Both the position numbers and the translations under genes were made by a program. Source: Trichobilharzia regenti (Eukaryota; Platyhelminthes; Trematoda; Strigeidida; Schistosomatidae). Taken from it: a stretch of 64,000 nucleotides of DNA. The notes below the pieces were generated by a model. The model was not told the DNA's origin, did no database searches, and worked only from the letters and a program-made list of their open reading frames with translations. The stretch's first letter is position 1. Each line of letters starts with the position of its first letter. Location of the stretch: assembly GCA_944472135.2 (NCBI GenBank), contig OX235268.1, forward strand, positions 11,786,589 through 11,850,588, in the 5' to 3' direction. Shown piece after piece: positions 61,764 to 64,000 of the stretch.

Positions 61764-62640
61764 GTGAGTACAATGTTGTTTTGAGTAGAATTTGAGTAGA
61801 ATATCAAAGCAGTTTCCTCTTATTGGTGTAGCACACACACTTTTTAAGTGTATTCATCACTTTATTAAAACCACATAATTGGATGTCAAAGTTAAACTGA
61901 CTCACATAAGTTAGTTATATATTGAGCTGGGTGATTTGAGTTGACACATATGTGTTTCTGAATAATTCATTGTATCAAAGGGGTTGATTATGACCTCAGC
62001 AGAAATTGTAGACATTAGGAATAATACTCAGAGGGAAACAATTCAAGACAAACTTATAATATTCCACTGAATTATCGAAACCTCAAGAACACACACACAA
62101 ATATATATATATATATATATATATACATCAATCAGAGATTGATGAGAGAATTTTCACGGTATCCAATGTACTGTTCACTATATAATGAAATATTTATTAG
62201 GCATAACCACTAAAATTGCCACGATAGGAAAATGCAATTGGAACAAACTGATAACATTGCTAGGACAATAACCAACAATCTAGGTCAACTGCAGCAAACA
62301 GATGTTATCAGCAGAAAACAGTCAGCATACTGTCAGAAACGCTTGTAATCACTGCTGAATTTTCGTGTGATTTACAAGATCAGTCATATCATCATTTATT
62401 CTGGAGTTATAGTTGTCAGATTCGGTGCTAAACAATCTGTAATTTGCCTACCTAGTAGATAGAAATGCTTATTGAAACTGATGAAGTCGTCACACAAACT
62501 GTTTCCAAGCCATTAGTTTAAATATTTCAAGTCGCTATTCACCACAATTCTGATATAAATGAAAATACCCAGGATGAACTTTTGTGCATAGTTTTCAACA
62601 TATATATCAATAATTTTATCATACTGAAAAAAGTCAATAT
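61764..62640. other. Probable intron or downstream region of the secreted-protein gene
   Basis: Starts with GTGAGTAC. AT-rich, with a dinucleotide tract at 62088-62127. Very short exons could be hidden here. Confidence 0.35.
62088..62127. repeat. AC/AT microsatellite
   Basis: Short CA run followed by about 13 AT units. Confidence 0.9.
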
Positions 62641-62706
62641 GTGCTTCCATTCCAAATGAAATTCAAAACGTGTACAGAAGCGATCAGTTTCATTCGATAT
62701 CATAAG

Positions 62707-64000
62707 TCACAAGGAGTGGATGCATCTGCGCCACTGAGAACGATTTTGAGCCATATCACTAATTGTTTCCAACCATTAGTTTTTACCCTCTCGAGGACCC
62801 CAACCAGGAAATCTTCACCTTCCTACGTGGCTTAGACTAACTGTTGTAGATTTTATTTTTTTCCAGCCTGACCCTATATCGGCTAACATCGCTCGTCGAG
62901 GTAGGCGATGACTGGGCATACGTAACACATGTCCTAACTATCTCATTCTCTGTAACTTCACGACTTCGTCGATCGATTTCCCCTGTTTACCTAGAACTCG
63001 ACGCCTAACCTCAATATTGCTCACCTTATTATGCCACTTCACACAGAAAATAGAGCGCAGGCACCTATGATCAAAGACAGCTAGCCAGCCTTTTCATGTC
63101 TTCCACTCTCAGTGGTCGATAGTCGAACATCTCGTCTACGCCAGAGTCGGTGTAAACTGGCAAATGCGAAACGAGCCCCCTGTATTCGTGCTGAGATTTC
63201 GTCTGAGATCAACCCGTTGGGGCTAATGGCACTTCCCAAATAAGTGAAGTGGTGAACGTGCCCCACCACTTCACTTCCTATTTTTAAACTAGGCGTTGCT
63301 GTAGTCCAGTCCTGTAACATCATCTTGTATTTGGCGGGAGCGAATCGCATGCCAAACATTCGTAGATTGCGGCTCAAGGTGTTTAGAAGGCTCTGCCTTT
63401 TGTCAGAGTCGTCACCTAGAAAGACTATATCGTCTGCCTTTAGGTCAAGAAATATAATGACTATTGGACGCCGGTACGAATGCCTATGTTCTAGAATCTG
63501 TCGGAGGGTGAAGATATGATCAATACACCCTCTTCCTGGTCTAAAGCCTGCCTGGTTCTCTCGTGTTTGTGCCTCCCTAGCACCACTTCCTCTACGCATG
63601 ATTATCGAGCCTAGGACTTTAGATACTATATTAGTGAGGCTAATCCCTCTGTGATTATAACAGGAAGACTTGTCTCCCTTCTTGTATATGGGGATAATCA
63701 GTGACTTACACCAACCCGATGGGACTTCTTCTGATTCCTAGACGCTGCTTAGAACCTTAGTTAATGCACACAGTAAACTGTCTTCACCATACTTAAATAC
63801 CTCTGGAGTCATTCCATCAGGTCCTGCTGCTTTGCCTTGTTTCAGATTGGTGACAGCTTTAGTAACCTCAGTTAGGGACGGAGGACCTGTGTCTATATCC
63901 CATTCAGAGGGGTGTTGGATGTTCAGCAGGTTGAGAGTGGCTGTGGGAAAATTAGACTGCTCCTCATAGGGCTCTTTCTAGCGTTCCAGCGTTTCCTGGG
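62707..64000 (-). pseudogene. SR2-like RTE retrotransposon RT, internally deleted, runs off the window
   Basis: Read from 64000 leftwards: LKQGKAAGPDGMTPEVFKYG, LIIPIYKKGDKSSCYNHRGI, then ENQAGFRPGRGCIDHIFTLR and IVIIFLDLKA (start of RT motif A). The next residues are DDIVFLGDDSDKRQ, which belong after motif C, so roughly the stretch between the first and third catalytic motifs is gone without loss of frame. It goes on with MRFAPAKYKMML and HFTYLGSAISPNGL (frame open 63599-63081), then in other frames FDHRCLRSI, LGHVLRMPSHRLPRRAML (with TAG for Trp before it) and WLETISDMAQNRSQWRRCIH, ending at a TGA at 62707-62709. Deletion of the palm makes it inactive. It lies downstream of, and opposite to, the secreted-protein exon, perhaps inside its intron. 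Confidence 0.88.

Overview
The window reads as eukaryotic, intron-bearing, AT-rich repeat DNA of a flatworm, most likely a schistosome-like blood fluke. This rests on the mix of retroelements: CR1-like and RTE-like non-LTR elements, a Penelope-like element, and Gypsy and BEL/Pao LTR elements of trematode flavour. It also rests on one exon that looks like the first, signal-peptide exon of a schistosome-type secreted small-exon gene. The species is an inference. No intact transposon and no complete host gene is visible.

Layout. 1-1090: 3' end of a decayed Gypsy pol (RNase H tail and integrase). 1433-40780: one very large nested palindrome. The same roughly 10-kb segment occurs four times: A (+, 1433-11049), B (-, 13401-21386), C (+, 21387-29069) and D (-, 31421-40780). 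A/B and C/D are separated by two 2.35-kb spacers that are themselves reverse complements (11050-13400 and 29070-31420). B and C are separated by a 559-bp centre (20828-21386). Positions on the two sides of the whole structure sum to about 42,470 (42,213 near the outer ends). Each segment holds a CR1-like element, then a BEL/Pao-like gag without pol, then three 195-bp repeats with folding RNA-like hairpins, then AT-rich DNA. Each spacer holds a 159-bp direct repeat pair around a tRNA-Met-like sequence, and a 223-bp insertion with 14-bp target duplications that contains a Penelope-type hammerhead ribozyme motif.

40780-47612: a 394-bp satellite. Two and a bit units are inverted, then 15 exact-length units run on the + strand. 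Every unit carries a tRNA-Thr-like sequence with Pol III A and B boxes and a downstream T4 run.

47613-64000: ordinary repeat-rich DNA. It holds a pair of about 580-bp direct repeats 10.75 kb apart (48470 and 59218). Between them lie a full-length but decayed RTE-like EN-RT element (50686-53575), a decayed Penelope-like RT (minus strand, 54020-55440) and a small LTR element with both LTRs that keeps only gag and the integrase tail (55945-57774). Then comes the TATA box and signal-peptide exon of a probable secreted-protein gene (61612-61763), and an SR2-like RTE on the minus strand running off the right edge with its RT core deleted.

The retroelement genes are mostly broken by stops and frameshifts and do not form a working pathway. 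The notable biology is structural. A nested, near-identical palindrome has arms that share variants in a mosaic way, as expected from gene conversion. Beside it lies a homogenised tRNA-like satellite that could be transcribed by Pol III.
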